Assembly: GCF_902506555.1 (NCBI RefSeq) | Contig: NZ_LR732707.1 | Coordinates: forward strand, 582,001 to 646,000 | DNA length: 64,000 bases | DNA from: Sphingorhabdus sp. 109 | Lineage (GTDB): Bacteria > Pseudomonadota > Alphaproteobacteria > Sphingomonadales > Sphingomonadaceae | Direction: 5' to 3' | Part shown: in pieces, positions 9,983 to 18,943 of the stretch | Position numbering within the stretch: the stretch's first letter is position 1 | Layout: each line of letters starts with the position of its first letter | Position numbers and translations under genes: made by a program | Notes under the pieces: generated by a model | Told to the model about the DNA's origin: nothing | Seen by the model: only the letters and a program-made list of their open reading frames with translations | The model's database searches: none

Positions 9983-10870
9983 ATGGCGAATAGTGAAATG
10001 ATGAGCAAGATCGAGAATGGCCAAGGCTTTATTGCCGCTCTGGACCAGAGCGGTGGCTCGACGCCCAAGGCGCTGGCCGGTTACGGCATCGGCGCGGATT
10101 CATTCTCCAACGATGACGAAATGTTCGGCCTGATTCACAAGATGCGCAGCCGCATCATCACCTCGCCCAGCTTCGGCAATGGCAAGGTGATCGGCGCGAT
10201 CCTGTTCGAAAAAACGATGAACGGTGACGCCGGTGGTAAGCCGGTTCCCGAAGCGCTGTGGGACCGCGGTGTCGTGCCTTTCCTGAAGGTCGACAAGGGA
10301 CTGCAGGACGAGGCCGATGGTGTCCAGCTGATGAAGCCGATTCCCGATCTCGACGAGCAGTGCAAGCTGGCCCTGTCGAAAGGCGTTTTTGGTACCAAGA
10401 TGCGTTCGGTGATCAACAAGGCCAATGCGAAAGGCATCGCGGCGATCGTCGCCCAGCAGTTCGACTTCGGCAAGCAGATCCTGGCCAACGGACTGGTGCC
10501 GATCATCGAGCCGGAAGTGAATATCAAGAGCGACGAGCGGGCCGAATGCGACCAGATTCTGCTCGGTGAACTGACCAAGCATCTTGACGCGCTGGCGGAT
10601 GACCAGCGGGTGATGCTGAAACTGTCGATCCCGGTCGAGGCCAATCTCTACAAATCGCTGGTCGATCACCCCAAGGTGGTCCGGCTGGTAGCCCTCTCCG
10701 GCGGCTATTCCACCGAGGAAGCCTGCGCGGAACTGGCGAAGAACGAAGGCATGATCGCCAGCTTCAGCCGCGGCCTGCTGCAGGACCTCCGGGTCTCGCA
10801 GAGCGACGAGGAATTTGACGCCGTGCTCGGCGGCGCGATCGACCAGATTTATCGCGCTTCGATCGCCTGA
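9983..10870 (+). CDS. Fructose-bisphosphate aldolase, class I
   Basis: A 295-residue protein resembling the short class I (Schiff-base) aldolases of bacteria: IAALDQSGGSTPKALAGYGI near the N-terminus, then RSRIITSPSFG, GVVPFLKVDKGLQ, KMRSVINKAN, GLVPIIEPEVNIKS, and the lysine segment VMLKLSIPVEANLY. Class I aldolases use a lysine and need no metal; the enzyme cleaves fructose-1,6-bisphosphate to DHAP and G3P. It follows pgk by 25 nt and completes a tkt-gap-pgk-fba set. The class is clear; the gene symbol is not settled, so none is given. Confidence 0.92.
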   Translation: MANSEMMSKIENGQGFIAALDQSGGSTPKALAGYGIGADSFSNDDEMFGLIHKMRSRIITSPSFGNGKVIGAILFEKTMNGDAGGKPVPEALWDRGVVPFLKVDKGLQDEADGVQLMKPIPDLDEQCKLALSKGVFGTKMRSVINKANAKGIAAIVAQQFDFGKQILANGLVPIIEPEVNIKSDERAECDQILLGELTKHLDALADDQRVMLKLSIPVEANLYKSLVDHPKVVRLVALSGGYSTEEACAELAKNEGMIASFSRGLLQDLRVSQSDEEFDAVLGGAIDQIYRASIA

Positions 10871-10974
10871 ACTGGGCGCGCGGTTTTGTCCACAACCGAT
10901 CCGGGCCGGTCCGCGGTCGACGATGATATCGTCGGCAGGCGGATCGGCAAGGACGGAGCGCTGGAAGCCCGGCC

Positions 10975-11601
10975 ATGAACGATATCCCCTGCCAGCTTTA
11001 CCTGATTTCACCGCTGGACGTCGGCGGTTCCTTTCCCGACCGCCTGCGCGAGGCGCTGGAGGCGGGGCCGGTGGCCGCCTTCCAGTTCCGGGTCAAGGAT
11101 GTGGACGCCGATGAGGCGACCCGGCTTGCTACCCCGCTGAAAGCGATCTGCGACGAATTTGACGTGGCTTTCGTCGTTAACGACGATGTCGCGCTGGCCC
11201 GGCAACTGGGCGCGGATGGCGTGCATCTGGGGCAGGGCGACGAGAGTCTGAAAAATGCCCGCGAGACTTTGGGCAATGATGTCCAGATCGGGATCACCTG
11301 CCATGACAGCCGCCATCTGGCGATGGAAGCCGGTGAGGGCGGTGCCAATTATGTGGCCTTCGGGGCCTTTTTCCCCACCAGCACCAAGGAAACCGTCTAT
11401 CGGCCGGAGTCCGATCTGCTGGCATGGTGGTCGGGAATGATGGAAATACCATGCGTTGCGATTGGCGGGATCACACCGGGAAATTGCCGGCCGCTGGTCG
11501 AGGCCGGTGCGGATTTTCTGGCGGTGAGCGGCGCGGTTTGGAATGATCCGGACGGCCCGGCCGCGGCGGTCAGAAAATTTGCCGATATATTGGGAGAGTG
11601 A
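10975..11601 (+). CDS. thiE: Thiamine phosphate synthase (ThiE family)
   Basis: A 208-residue TIM-barrel protein of the ThiE/TenI family, which joins HMP-PP and thiazole phosphate. Visible are QFRVKD, VVNDDVALARQLGADGVHLG then QGD, the GITCHDSRHLAMEAGEGGAN segment, AFGAFFPTSTKE, and the phosphate loop VAIGGITPGN with AVSGAVW. It follows the aldolase by ~100 nt. No TPP riboswitch was seen upstream. The Ser/Thr at the usual GxSxH position reads GITCH, so the substrate loop is slightly divergent; a TenI-like role is possible but ThiE is more likely. Confidence 0.85.
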   Translation: MNDIPCQLYLISPLDVGGSFPDRLREALEAGPVAAFQFRVKDVDADEATRLATPLKAICDEFDVAFVVNDDVALARQLGADGVHLGQGDESLKNARETLGNDVQIGITCHDSRHLAMEAGEGGANYVAFGAFFPTSTKETVYRPESDLLAWWSGMMEIPCVAIGGITPGNCRPLVEAGADFLAVSGAVWNDPDGPAAAVRKFADILGE

Positions 11602-11610
11602 TCCGGCCGT

Positions 11611-11856
11611 TCAGGACGAGCTGCGCGTCTTGCCGATATTGGAAGCCAGATATTGGGCGACGAAACTGCTGGCTGAGGGCGGGACAAAATTGGGCATCTG
11701 TTCCATATCGCGCAAATAGCCCTCGGTTTCCTTGAACGAATGCACCCGGCCATCGGCAATCGAATAACCGAAGAGGCCAGCGGCCAGTGCGCATTGTCGC
11801 CGCAAGGGCGGATTTTCGGGATCGCTACGAAGGCGGGAGAGGTCTGTCTGGGCCAT
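11611..11856 (-). CDS. Conserved hypothetical protein
   Basis: An 81-residue soluble protein (starting MAQTDLSRLRSDPENPPLRR) on the minus strand, converging with thiE and divergent from efp. The frame is open further upstream to 11979, but that part (Cys/Trp-rich, no homology feel) is probably not translated, and the ATG at 11856 gives a natural N-terminus. No Shine-Dalgarno is visible. The sequence ends NIGKTRSSS. I recognise no domain; function unknown. Confidence 0.55.
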   Translation of the reverse strand: MAQTDLSRLRSDPENPPLRRQCALAAGLFGYSIADGRVHSFKETEGYLRDMEQMPNFVPPSASSFVAQYLASNIGKTRSSS

Positions 11857-12007
11857 GATTTGACAATAGCGGCTAGGCCTTGCGGCGTATTGTATGAAAA
11901 AGACCTGTGACTGATTGCACAGCCTTTCGGCGTCAGCGGGCTTGCCTATTAACCGCCAGCAGATTACAGCGCCGCACAATCAAACATTCTATCGAGCGAG
12001 ACAAGCG

Positions 12008-12571
12008 ATGAAGATCAGCGGTGTGGATATCCGTCCCGGCAATATTTTGGAATATGAAGGTGGCCTGTGGAAGGTTGCCAAGATCCAGCATACGCAGCCG
12101 GGCAAGGGCGGCGCCTATATGCAGGTCGAGATGAAGAATCTCGTCGACGGTCGCAAGACCAATGTCCGTTTCCGCAGCGCCGACACGCTCGAGAAGGTTC
12201 GTCTGGATACCAAGACGTTCCAGTATCTGTTCGCCGATGGCGATATGCTGACCTTCATGGACAAGGAAAATTACGAGCAGATCACCCTGCCTGCGGATCT
12301 GCTGGGCGATGCGGTCGAATTTTTGCAGGACGGCATGGACGTGCAGCTGGAGCTTTACGAGGAGAAGCCGATTTCCGTTCAGCTCCCCGACCAGATCGAA
12401 GCGGAAATCGTCGAGGCCGACGCCGTCGTCAAGGGCCAGACCGCTTCGTCGAGCTACAAGCCGGCTGTTCTCGACAATGGCGTCCGCGTCATGGTGCCGC
12501 CGTTCATTTCGGCCGGCACGCGGATCATCGTCGATGTCTATGCCCGCGAATATGTTGGCAAGGCCAGCTGA
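12008..12571 (+). CDS. efp: Elongation factor P
   Basis: A 187-residue three-domain translation factor that relieves ribosome stalling at polyproline. The N-terminal KOW-like domain has [19 protein letters not shown] and the loop [12 protein letters not shown], whose Lys (K33) is the position modified in many bacteria. The middle and C-terminal OB folds include TYPICAL segments such as [18 protein letters not shown] and [14 protein letters not shown] with a YVGKAS end. Upstream in-frame codons reach 11915, but the start with homology to EF-P is the ATG at 12008 preceded by GAGCGAGA. A palindromic repeat follows. Confidence 0.96.
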   Translation: MKISGVDIRPGNILEYEGGLWKVAKIQHTQPGKGGAYMQVEMKNLVDGRKTNVRFRSADTLEKVRLDTKTFQYLFADGDMLTFMDKENYEQITLPADLLGDAVEFLQDGMDVQLELYEEKPISVQLPDQIEAEIVEADAVVKGQTASSSYKPAVLDNGVRVMVPPFISAGTRIIVDVYAREYVGKAS

Positions 12572-12574
12572 CCC

Positions 12575-12690
12575 GATACCCTCCCGCTTGCGGGAGGAAT
12601 CCGGGGCGGGCACGACCAAACCGCTCGCCCGTTCTTTGAAAAACAGATAGACCCACCCCCAGCCCCTCCCGTACACGGGAGGGGGGAGAT
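12575..12690 (+). repeat. Palindromic intergenic repeat between efp and suhB-like gene
   Basis: Two strong hairpins bracket the element: CCTCCCG-cttg-CGGGAGG (12580-12597) and CCCCTCCCG-taca-CGGGAGGGG (12663-12684). The right hairpin ends in GGGGGGAG, which lies about 10 nt before the next ATG and can act as its Shine-Dalgarno. The CCTCC/GGAGG theme matches the repeats in the nuo operon, though the sequence differs. Confidence 0.75.
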
Positions 12691-12696
12691 AAAGAA

Positions 12697-13515
12697 ATGC
12701 CAGCACATTCCGCCCTTATTACCGTCATGGAACGCGCCGCGCGCAAGGCCGGATCGCGCCTGCGCCGCGACTTCGGTGAAGTCGAGCATCTGCAGGTATC
12801 CAAAAAGGGGCCTGCCGACTTTGTTTCCAAGGCCGACATGCGCGCCGAACGGATTCTCTACGACGAGTTGCAGAAGGTCCGGCCCGGCTGGGGCTTCGTG
12901 CTCGAAGAAGGCGGCATGATCGAGGGCGAGGAAGGCAAGCCGCGCTGGATCATCGATCCGCTCGACGGCACTTCCAATTTTCTCCATGGCATCCCGCATT
13001 TCGCCATTTCGATCGCGGTCCAGGAACGCTCGCTCGACGGGCGCGGCTGGGGCAAGATCACCAGCGGCCTGATCTACGAACCGCTGACCGATCTCACCTG
13101 GTGGGCGGAAATGGACAAGGGTGCATGGCTCGGCGAACGCCGTTTGCGCGTCTCGGCTCGCCGCGATCTTTCGGAAGCGCTGATTGCCACCGGCATTCCT
13201 TTCAAGGGGCATGGTGATCTGGGCGAATGGGCGCGGATTTTCGGTGCCGTGGCGCCACAGGTTGCCGGGATCAGGCGCAATGGTTCGGCCGCGCTTGACC
13301 TCGCCTGGCTGGCGGCCGGCCGCTATGACGGTTTCTGGGAAGCTGGCCTGAAAGTGTGGGACGTTGCCGCGGGAATATTGATGGTTCGCGAAGCCGGCGG
13401 CTTTGTCACCGATTATACCGGCGGCGACCAGCCGATCGGGCAGAGCGAGATATTGGCATCGAACGAAGCGCTGCACAGCAAGCTGCACCGGATATTGGCC
13501 AAGTCGCTGCTGTAA
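12697..13515 (+). CDS. Inositol monophosphatase family protein (SuhB-like)
   Basis: A 272-residue Mg-dependent phosphatase of the IMPase/SuhB family. The metal-binding signatures are VLEEGG for the first Glu, IDPLDGTSNFLHGIPHFAIS for the DPLDGT loop, and WDVAAGILMVREAGGFVTDY for the C-terminal Asp. Substrates in the family include inositol phosphates, and SuhB itself also acts in rRNA antitermination; which applies here cannot be told. The ribosome site is supplied by the preceding repeat. nuoA starts 105 nt downstream. Confidence 0.9.
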   Translation: MPAHSALITVMERAARKAGSRLRRDFGEVEHLQVSKKGPADFVSKADMRAERILYDELQKVRPGWGFVLEEGGMIEGEEGKPRWIIDPLDGTSNFLHGIPHFAISIAVQERSLDGRGWGKITSGLIYEPLTDLTWWAEMDKGAWLGERRLRVSARRDLSEALIATGIPFKGHGDLGEWARIFGAVAPQVAGIRRNGSAALDLAWLAAGRYDGFWEAGLKVWDVAAGILMVREAGGFVTDYTGGDQPIGQSEILASNEALHSKLHRILAKSLL

Positions 13516-13560
13516 CTGCGAACGCCTCGCAAATGGCCGCAAATTTAAGCCACTTCGCCC

Positions 13561-13589
13561 TTGCGGCATGGCAAGCCACTGCCTAAAAG
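13561..13589 (+). promoter_or_regulatory. Candidate promoter of the nuo operon
   Basis: TTGCGG (13561-13566), a 17-nt spacer and TAAAAG (13584-13589) lie 32-60 nt upstream of the nuoA start in the only non-coding gap before the operon. The match is moderate; no experimental support. Confidence 0.35.
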
Positions 13590-13620
13590 CGGGCCCGAAT
13601 ATTAGCGAAACGAGTCATTT

Positions 13621-13995
13621 GTGGTCGATCTTTCCGAATATGCACCCATCCTGCTTTTCCTGTTTGTGGCCGCCGGCCTGTCAACAGCCTTTGTGTTTCT
13701 GCCCATGGGCGTCTCCCGGCTGACCGGAACCCATAATCCGAATGCGGAAAAGCTTTCCGAGTATGAATGCGGCTTTCCCGCCTTTGAAGATTCGCGCAGC
13801 CAGTTTGATGTGCGTTTCTATCTGGTGGCGATCCTGTTCATCATTTTCGACCTCGAAGCAGCCTTTCTGTTTCCGTGGGCGGTGTCGCTGGATCTGACCG
13901 GCTGGGTTGGCTGGACGACGATGATGGTCTTCCTCGCCGAACTGGTCATCGGCTTTGTTTATGCCTGGAAAGTAGGAGCGCTGGAGTGGGATTAG
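13621..13995 (+). CDS. nuoA: NADH-quinone oxidoreductase subunit A
   Basis: A 124-residue membrane subunit of complex I with three helices ([19 protein letters not shown], the [20 protein letters not shown] region, and [16 protein letters not shown]). The conserved loop [20 protein letters not shown] contains the Cys and the FDVRF motif. The start is GTG at 13621. It opens the 13-gene nuo operon, and nuoB begins inside its last codons. Confidence 0.95.
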   Translation: MVDLSEYAPILLFLFVAAGLSTAFVFLPMGVSRLTGTHNPNAEKLSEYECGFPAFEDSRSQFDVRFYLVAILFIIFDLEAAFLFPWAVSLDLTGWVGWTTMMVFLAELVIGFVYAWKVGALEWD

Positions 13996-14558
13996 AAACT
14001 GGCACCAGTGGTTCGGCCATATTGAACGCAGACGGCACGCCGATGCGTCCTGATACGCAGCCTGACGAGGCGTTTTTCAAGGACCTGAATTCGGAAGTGA
14101 ATGACAAGGGCTTTCTTGTCACCTCGACCGAAGAACTGTTCCAGTGGGCGCGGACCGGATCGCTGTGGTGGATGACATTCGGTCTCGCCTGCTGCGCGGT
14201 CGAGATGATCCACGTCAACATGCCGCGATACGATATGGAGCGTTTCGGTGCTGCCCCGCGTGCCAGTCCGCGCCAGTCCGACGTGATGATCGTCGCCGGA
14301 ACCCTCTGCAACAAAATGGCACCGGCGCTGCGCAAGGTCTATGACCAGATGTCCGATCCGAAATATGTGATCTCGATGGGCAGCTGCGCCAATGGCGGGG
14401 GCTATTATCACTACAGCTATTCGGTCGTGCGCGGATGCGACCGGATCGTGCCGGTTGATATCTATGTGCCGGGATGCCCGCCGACCGCAGAGGCCTTGCT
14501 CTACGGCGTGATGCAATTGCAGCGGAAGATCCGCCGCGTCGGAACGTTCGAGCGCTAA
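13986..14558 (+). CDS. nuoB: NADH-quinone oxidoreductase subunit B
   Basis: A 190-residue peripheral-arm subunit that binds cluster N2, the last Fe-S centre before quinone. The four ligands are visible in [21 protein letters not shown] and [12 protein letters not shown]. The start is GTG at 13986, overlapping the end of nuoA by 10 nt, with AGGAG 7 nt upstream; the frame is open further back but lies inside nuoA. nuoC follows after one base. Confidence 0.96.
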   Translation: MGLETGTSGSAILNADGTPMRPDTQPDEAFFKDLNSEVNDKGFLVTSTEELFQWARTGSLWWMTFGLACCAVEMIHVNMPRYDMERFGAAPRASPRQSDVMIVAGTLCNKMAPALRKVYDQMSDPKYVISMGSCANGGGYYHYSYSVVRGCDRIVPVDIYVPGCPPTAEALLYGVMQLQRKIRRVGTFER

Positions 14559-14559
14559 T

Positions 14560-15342
14560 ATGGCCCATTCTGCTCCTATAATATCCAGCAACTCCGGTGT
14601 TGCGGCGAAGCTTGGCAAGGCGATCGGCGCGGCACTGATCGACACAGTCGAGGCCTATGGCGAAATCAGCTTTACCGTCGAGCGCAAGAAGCTTGCCACG
14701 GTATTGGAAAAGCTGCGCGACAAGCATGAATATCAGCAGTTGATGGAAATCGCCGGCGTCGACTATCCGGATCGCGCCGAGCGGTTCGAGGTCTGCTATC
14801 ATCTGCTCAGCCTGACGAAAAACCATCGCATCCGCGTCAAGGTCACGACCGACGAAGACAATGCGGTGCCGAGCGTTACCCATATCTGGGAAGTTGCCGG
14901 CTGGCTCGAGCGCGAAGTGTTCGACATGTATGGCGTTCTGTTCGACGGCAATACCGATTTGCGCCGGATCCTGACCGACTATGGTTTTCAGGGTCATCCC
15001 TTCCGCAAGGATTTTCCGCTGACCGGCTATGTCGAGATGCGCTATTCCGAAGAAGACAAGCGCGTGATCTACGAGCCGGTGAAGCTGGCCCAGGATTTTC
15101 GCAGTTTCGACTTCATGTCCCCCTGGGAAGGCGCGGATTATATCCTGCCGGGTGACGAGAAAGTAGGCGGCGAAGCGCCACCTCCAACGCCCAAGACTAC
15201 CGACGACAAGAAAGATACCGGCGCGGGCGCGAAAGCCGACAAGGAAGCGGCCAAGCCGTCGAAGCGGAAGAAGGCTGCAGCAAAGAAACCCGCTCCCAAG
15301 CGGACCAAGTCGGGGACGCAGAAGAAGGGGGAGGGCAAGTGA
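14560..15342 (+). CDS. nuoC: NADH-quinone oxidoreductase subunit C with Lys/Ala-rich tail
   Basis: The first ~200 residues are a normal NuoC, which pairs with NuoD in the hydrophilic arm: EYQQLMEIAGVDYPDRAERF, LNW-type region replaced by RIRVKVTTDEDN, HIWEVAGWLEREVFDMYGVL and GHPFRKDFPLTGYVEMRY. From about residue 200 a 60-residue low-complexity tail follows (PPPTPKTTDDKKDTGAG through PSKRKKAAAKKPAPKRTK), strongly basic and absent from typical NuoC. Total 260 residues. The tail may be disordered or contact nucleic acid or lipid; unknown. A repeat lies between this gene and nuoD. Confidence 0.94.
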   Translation: MAHSAPIISSNSGVAAKLGKAIGAALIDTVEAYGEISFTVERKKLATVLEKLRDKHEYQQLMEIAGVDYPDRAERFEVCYHLLSLTKNHRIRVKVTTDEDNAVPSVTHIWEVAGWLEREVFDMYGVLFDGNTDLRRILTDYGFQGHPFRKDFPLTGYVEMRYSEEDKRVIYEPVKLAQDFRSFDFMSPWEGADYILPGDEKVGGEAPPPTPKTTDDKKDTGAGAKADKEAAKPSKRKKAAAKKPAPKRTKSGTQKKGEGK

Positions 15343-15354
15343 TGAACGTTCCTT

Positions 15355-15445
15355 TCTGTTTTCCTGCGAAGGCAGGAATCCATCTCCTGCCAGTGCCGCT
15401 GGACGCAATGGTCCTGGATGGGCCCCTGCCTGCGCAGGGGCACGT
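15355..15445 (+). repeat. Palindromic intergenic repeat between nuoC and nuoD
   Basis: The gap contains TTTTCCTGCGAAGGCAGGAA (hairpin CCTGC/GCAGG) and GCCCCTGCCTGCGCAGGGGC (hairpin CCCCTGC/GCAGGGG), joined by an imperfect CATTGCGTCC-like arm. It is a different type from the three later nuo repeats. The sequence just after it, GAAGGAGAT, is the nuoD ribosome site. Confidence 0.6.
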
Positions 15446-15465
15446 TCACTCCGAAGGAGATAAAC

Positions 15466-16698
15466 GTGTCTGACTATCTCGACGAAATGGATCATATCGC
15501 AGACGAATCCGATCCGACGGTCGGCGATCTGGAAATCCAGAATTTCACAATCAACTTCGGTCCCCAGCACCCCGCCGCGCACGGCGTTTTGCGGATGGTG
15601 ATGGAACTGGACGGCGAAGTGGTCGAACGTGTCGATCCGCACGTTGGCCTGCTGCACCGCGGCACCGAGAAGCTGATCGAGCACAAGACCTATTTGCAGG
15701 CTTTGCCCTATTTCGACCGGCTCGACTATTGTTCGCCGCTGGCGATGGAGCACAGCTATGTGCTGGCGATCGAGAAATTGCTTGATCTGGAAGTGCCGCT
15801 GCGCGGTCAATATCTGCGGGTGCTGTTCGCCGAACTGACCCGGATCTGCAACCACATGCTCAATATCGGCGCCCATGTCATGGATGTCGGCGCGATGACG
15901 CCGAATATCTGGGTGTTTGAAATTCGCGAGCAATGCATGGGCTTTTTCGAAAGAGCCAGCGGCGCGCGGATGCACAGCGCCTGGTTCCGGCCCGGCGGCG
16001 TGCACCAGGATGTACCGCTGAAGCTGCTCACCGATATCGCCGACTGGCTCGACGAATTTCCAAAGCTGTTCGATGACGCGATGAGCCTAGTCGTCGGCAA
16101 CCGTATCTTCAAGCAACGCAACGTCGATATCGCCACTGTGTCGCAGGATGATGCGATCCGCTGGGGCTTTTCCGGTCCGGTATTGCGCGGCAGCGGTGTC
16201 GCCTGGGACCTGCGCAAGTCGCAGCCTTATGACGTTTACGACCGCATGGACTTCGAGGTGCCTGTGGGCACCAAGGGCGATTGCTATGACCGGTTCATGG
16301 TGCGGGTAGAGGAAGTGCGCCAGAGCGCCCGGATCATGCGCCAGTGCCTCAATGAAATGCCCGAAGGCCCCGTCGCCTCCACCGACCGCAAGATTGTCCC
16401 GCCCAAGCGCGCCGAGATGAAGCAGTCGATGGAAGCGCTGATCCACCATTTCAAACTCTACACCGAAGGCTTCCACGTTCCGGCGGGCGAAGTCTATGTC
16501 GCGACCGAAAGCCCGAAGGGCGAATTCGGCGTCTATCTGGTCAGCGACGGGACAAACAAGCCCTATCGCTGCAAGATCCGGCCGACCGCTTTCTCGCATC
16601 TGCAGGCAATGGATTTCATGACCAAGGGCCATATGCTGCCCGACGCCACCGCCATTTTGGGCGCGATTGATGTCGTATTTGGAGAATGTGACCGATAA
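15466..16698 (+). CDS. nuoD: NADH-quinone oxidoreductase subunit D
   Basis: A 410-residue subunit forming the quinone pocket with NuoB. Motifs include [55 protein letters not shown] and [20 protein letters not shown]. The start is GTG at 15466 with AAGGAGAT upstream; an in-frame upstream Met at 15418 falls inside the repeat and has no ribosome site. The stop TAA overlaps the nuoE ATG by one base (TAATG). Confidence 0.96.
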   Translation: MSDYLDEMDHIADESDPTVGDLEIQNFTINFGPQHPAAHGVLRMVMELDGEVVERVDPHVGLLHRGTEKLIEHKTYLQALPYFDRLDYCSPLAMEHSYVLAIEKLLDLEVPLRGQYLRVLFAELTRICNHMLNIGAHVMDVGAMTPNIWVFEIREQCMGFFERASGARMHSAWFRPGGVHQDVPLKLLTDIADWLDEFPKLFDDAMSLVVGNRIFKQRNVDIATVSQDDAIRWGFSGPVLRGSGVAWDLRKSQPYDVYDRMDFEVPVGTKGDCYDRFMVRVEEVRQSARIMRQCLNEMPEGPVASTDRKIVPPKRAEMKQSMEALIHHFKLYTEGFHVPAGEVYVATESPKGEFGVYLVSDGTNKPYRCKIRPTAFSHLQAMDFMTKGHMLPDATAILGAIDVVFGECDR

Positions 16699-17363
16699 TG
16701 GCTGAAGCACCAACCATCCCTGACGAAATCGAAACCCGCGCCAAATGGGGCGATTTTGCGTTTACGCCGGAAAACGAGAAGCTGGCCAAGTGGCAGATCG
16801 CGAAATATCCGGCTGGCCGCCAGAAATCGGCGGTCATGGCGTTGCTCGACCTGGCTCAGCGGCAGGTCGGTGCGGATACGAAAACACAAGGCTGGCTGCC
16901 GGTTCCGGTGATCGAATATGTCGCCGCCTATCTCGATATGCCCTATATGCGGGCCTATGAGGTCGCGACCTTCTACACCATGTATAATCTCGCGCCGGTC
17001 GGTCGCTATCATGTGCAGGTCTGCGGAACCACGCCGTGCATGTTGCGCGGCAGCGACGATGTGATGGCGGCTTGCAAGAACAAGGGCATGGCAAAGGGCA
17101 AGACCACGCCGGACGGCCTGTTCACGCTGACCGAGGTCGAGTGCATGGGCAATTGCTCGAACGCGCCGATGGGCCAGATCAACGACGATAATTACGAAGA
17201 TCTCGACTATGACATCATGACCCGGATCCTCGAGGATCTGGCAGCGGGCAAGGAAATCCCCGTGGGCTCGCAGATCGGTCGCAAGACCAGCGAAGCGGAA
17301 GGTGGGCCTACCAACCTGCAGGCGATGGTTGAAGAAAATCACGATTACCGGGGGGAATGGTGA
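16698..17363 (+). CDS. nuoE: NADH-quinone oxidoreductase subunit E
   Basis: A 221-residue thioredoxin-like subunit carrying the [2Fe-2S] cluster N1a. The Cys ligands lie in VCGTTPCMLRGSDDV and EVECMGNCSNAP. The middle has the usual VATFYTMYNLAPVGRYHVQV. The C-terminus (AEGGPTNLQAMVEENHDYRG) is a little longer than in E. coli. Start ATG overlaps the nuoD stop. An inserted palindromic repeat and a 30-residue ORF separate it from nuoF. Confidence 0.95.
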   Translation: MAEAPTIPDEIETRAKWGDFAFTPENEKLAKWQIAKYPAGRQKSAVMALLDLAQRQVGADTKTQGWLPVPVIEYVAAYLDMPYMRAYEVATFYTMYNLAPVGRYHVQVCGTTPCMLRGSDDVMAACKNKGMAKGKTTPDGLFTLTEVECMGNCSNAPMGQINDDNYEDLDYDIMTRILEDLAAGKEIPVGSQIGRKTSEAEGGPTNLQAMVEENHDYRGEW

Positions 17364-17373
17364 TGGGCGTTTC

Positions 17374-17519
17374 CTATTTTCCTCCCTGTGCAAAGCACGG
17401 GGAGGTGTCAGTCCGCAGGACTGACGGAGGGGCGGCGACGCACGCTGCGCTCTGCGGATTTTACCCCTCCACCACGCTTCGCGCGGTCTCCCTCCCCAAA
17501 GCTGCGCTTCAGGGAGGAT
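17374..17519 (+). repeat. nuo palindromic repeat, copy 1 (nuoE-smORF)
   Basis: About 145 nt that align with copies at 22464 and 24200. It has a left hairpin (CCTCCCtgTGC-aaa-GCAcGGGGAGG), a second hairpin TCAGTCCgcaGGACTGA, then GGAGGGG that can pair with ACCCCTCC, and a right part CCTCCCCaaagc...ttcAGGGAGG. Its last bases AGGGAGG (17511-17517) sit 11 nt before the small ORF's ATG. Transcribed, it would form a branched structure between nuoE and nuoF. Confidence 0.8.
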
Positions 17520-17528
17520 GTTGATGCC

Positions 17529-17621
17529 ATGCTACTCGACGGATATGCAGGCTGGATCGGGCTCGCCGTGGTCATCCTTGGTATTTTTGGCGGCCTGTGG
17601 GGTCGCTGGAGGAAAAAATAA
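17529..17621 (+). CDS. Small 30-residue membrane protein between nuoE and nuoF
   Basis: The ORF begins ATG at 17529 and encodes [20 protein letters not shown] followed by [10 protein letters not shown]. That is one transmembrane helix with a basic, Trp-containing C-terminus (positive-inside topology predicted). GGAGG lies 11 nt upstream, and the TAA overlaps the nuoF ATG as TAATG, the same coupling used by nuoE, nuoG, nuoM and nuoN in this operon. These features support translation. It is too short for most gene callers. It might be a complex I accessory or assembly peptide; that is inference. Confidence 0.6.
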   Translation: MLLDGYAGWIGLAVVILGIFGGLWGRWRKK

Positions 17622-18943
17622 TGGCGTTTGATTTCCTTCAGGACAAGGACCGCATCTTCACCAATGTCTACGGTTTCCAGCACTGGGGGCTGAAAGAGGC
17701 GCAGCATCGCGGCGACTGGGACAATACCGCCGATATCATCAAGCGCGGCAATGACAAGATCATCGAGGAAATGAAGGCGAGCGGCCTGCGCGGTCGTGGC
17801 GGCGCGGGTTTTCCGACCGGTCTGAAATGGTCGTTCATGCCCAAGGAAGCGCCCAAGGATAGCCAGGGCAATCCGCGGCCGAGCTTTCTTGTGATCAACG
17901 CCGATGAATCCGAACCGGGCAGCTGCAAGGACCGCGAAATCCTGCGCAACGATCCGCATAAGCTAATCGAAGGCGCCTTGATCGCCGGTTTCGCAATGCG
18001 CGCGCGCGCCGCCTATATCTATATTCGCGGCGAATATATTTTCGAAGCCAAGGTCATGGAGGCGGCCGTCAAGGAAGCCTATGACGCTGGCCTGATCGGC
18101 AAGAATGCGGCCAAGTCCGGCTATGATTTCGACGTCTTCGTCCACCGCGGCGCCGGCGCCTATATTTGCGGCGAAGAAACCGCGATGATCGAAAGCCTCG
18201 AGGGCAAGAAGGGCCAGCCGCGTCTCAAGCCGCCATTTCCGGCGGGTGCCGGCCTTTACGGCTGCCCGACAACGGTGAACAATGTTGAATCGATCGCGGT
18301 GGTTCCGACAATCCTGCGGCGCGGTGCCAGCTGGTTCGCCAGCTTCGGTCGCGAGGGCAATCACGGCACGAAACTGTTCCAGGTGTCCGGCCATGTCGAC
18401 AAACCGGCGGTGTTCGAGGAAGCCATGTCGATTCCGTTCAGAGACATGATCGAGAAACATTGCGGCGGTATCACCGGCGGCTGGGATAATCTGCTCGCGG
18501 TTATTCCAGGCGGTTCTTCGGTCCCGCTGGTGCCGGCCGAGCAGATCATGGACGCGCCAATGGACTTTGACGGTCTGAAGGATCTCGGTTCCGGTCTTGG
18601 TACGGCTGCGGTCATCGTGATGGACAAGTCGACCGATATCGTCCGCGCGATTTCGCGGCTCAGCTATTTCTACAAGCATGAAAGCTGCGGCCAGTGCACG
18701 CCGTGCCGCGAAGGCACCGGCTGGATGTGGCGGGTGATGGAAAAAATGCGCGATGGCGACGCGGATATCGAGGATATCGATACGCTCTACGAAGTGACCA
18801 AGCAGGTCGAAGGCCACACGATCTGTGCGCTCGGCGACGCGGCGGCCTGGCCGATCCAGGGACTGATCAGACACTTCCGCCCCGAGATAGAGCGGCGGAT
18901 ACACGAACATAAAGGCACGAACGTGCTGGAGGCAGCGGAATGA
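17621..18943 (+). CDS. nuoF: NADH-quinone oxidoreductase subunit F
   Basis: A 440-residue subunit carrying FMN, the NADH site and cluster N3. Visible are [20 protein letters not shown] (FMN/NADH glycine loop), [45 protein letters not shown], and the N3 ligands in [15 protein letters not shown] plus C in [14 protein letters not shown] chose the ATG at 17621, with GGAGG 8 nt upstream; an upstream in-frame start at 17597 would overlap the small ORF more. Its stop overlaps the next gene by 4 nt (ATGA). Confidence 0.96.
   Translation: MAFDFLQDKDRIFTNVYGFQHWGLKEAQHRGDWDNTADIIKRGNDKIIEEMKASGLRGRGGAGFPTGLKWSFMPKEAPKDSQGNPRPSFLVINADESEPGSCKDREILRNDPHKLIEGALIAGFAMRARAAYIYIRGEYIFEAKVMEAAVKEAYDAGLIGKNAAKSGYDFDVFVHRGAGAYICGEETAMIESLEGKKGQPRLKPPFPAGAGLYGCPTTVNNVESIAVVPTILRRGASWFASFGREGNHGTKLFQVSGHVDKPAVFEEAMSIPFRDMIEKHCGGITGGWDNLLAVIPGGSSVPLVPAEQIMDAPMDFDGLKDLGSGLGTAAVIVMDKSTDIVRAISRLSYFYKHESCGQCTPCREGTGWMWRVMEKMRDGDADIEDIDTLYEVTKQVEGHTICALGDAAAWPIQGLIRHFRPEIERRIHEHKGTNVLEAAE

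Noticed and set aside
14215-16005. A 596-residue open frame on the minus strand opposite nuoB-nuoD
   Set aside because: It crosses three well-identified genes and a repeat and has no recognisable features.
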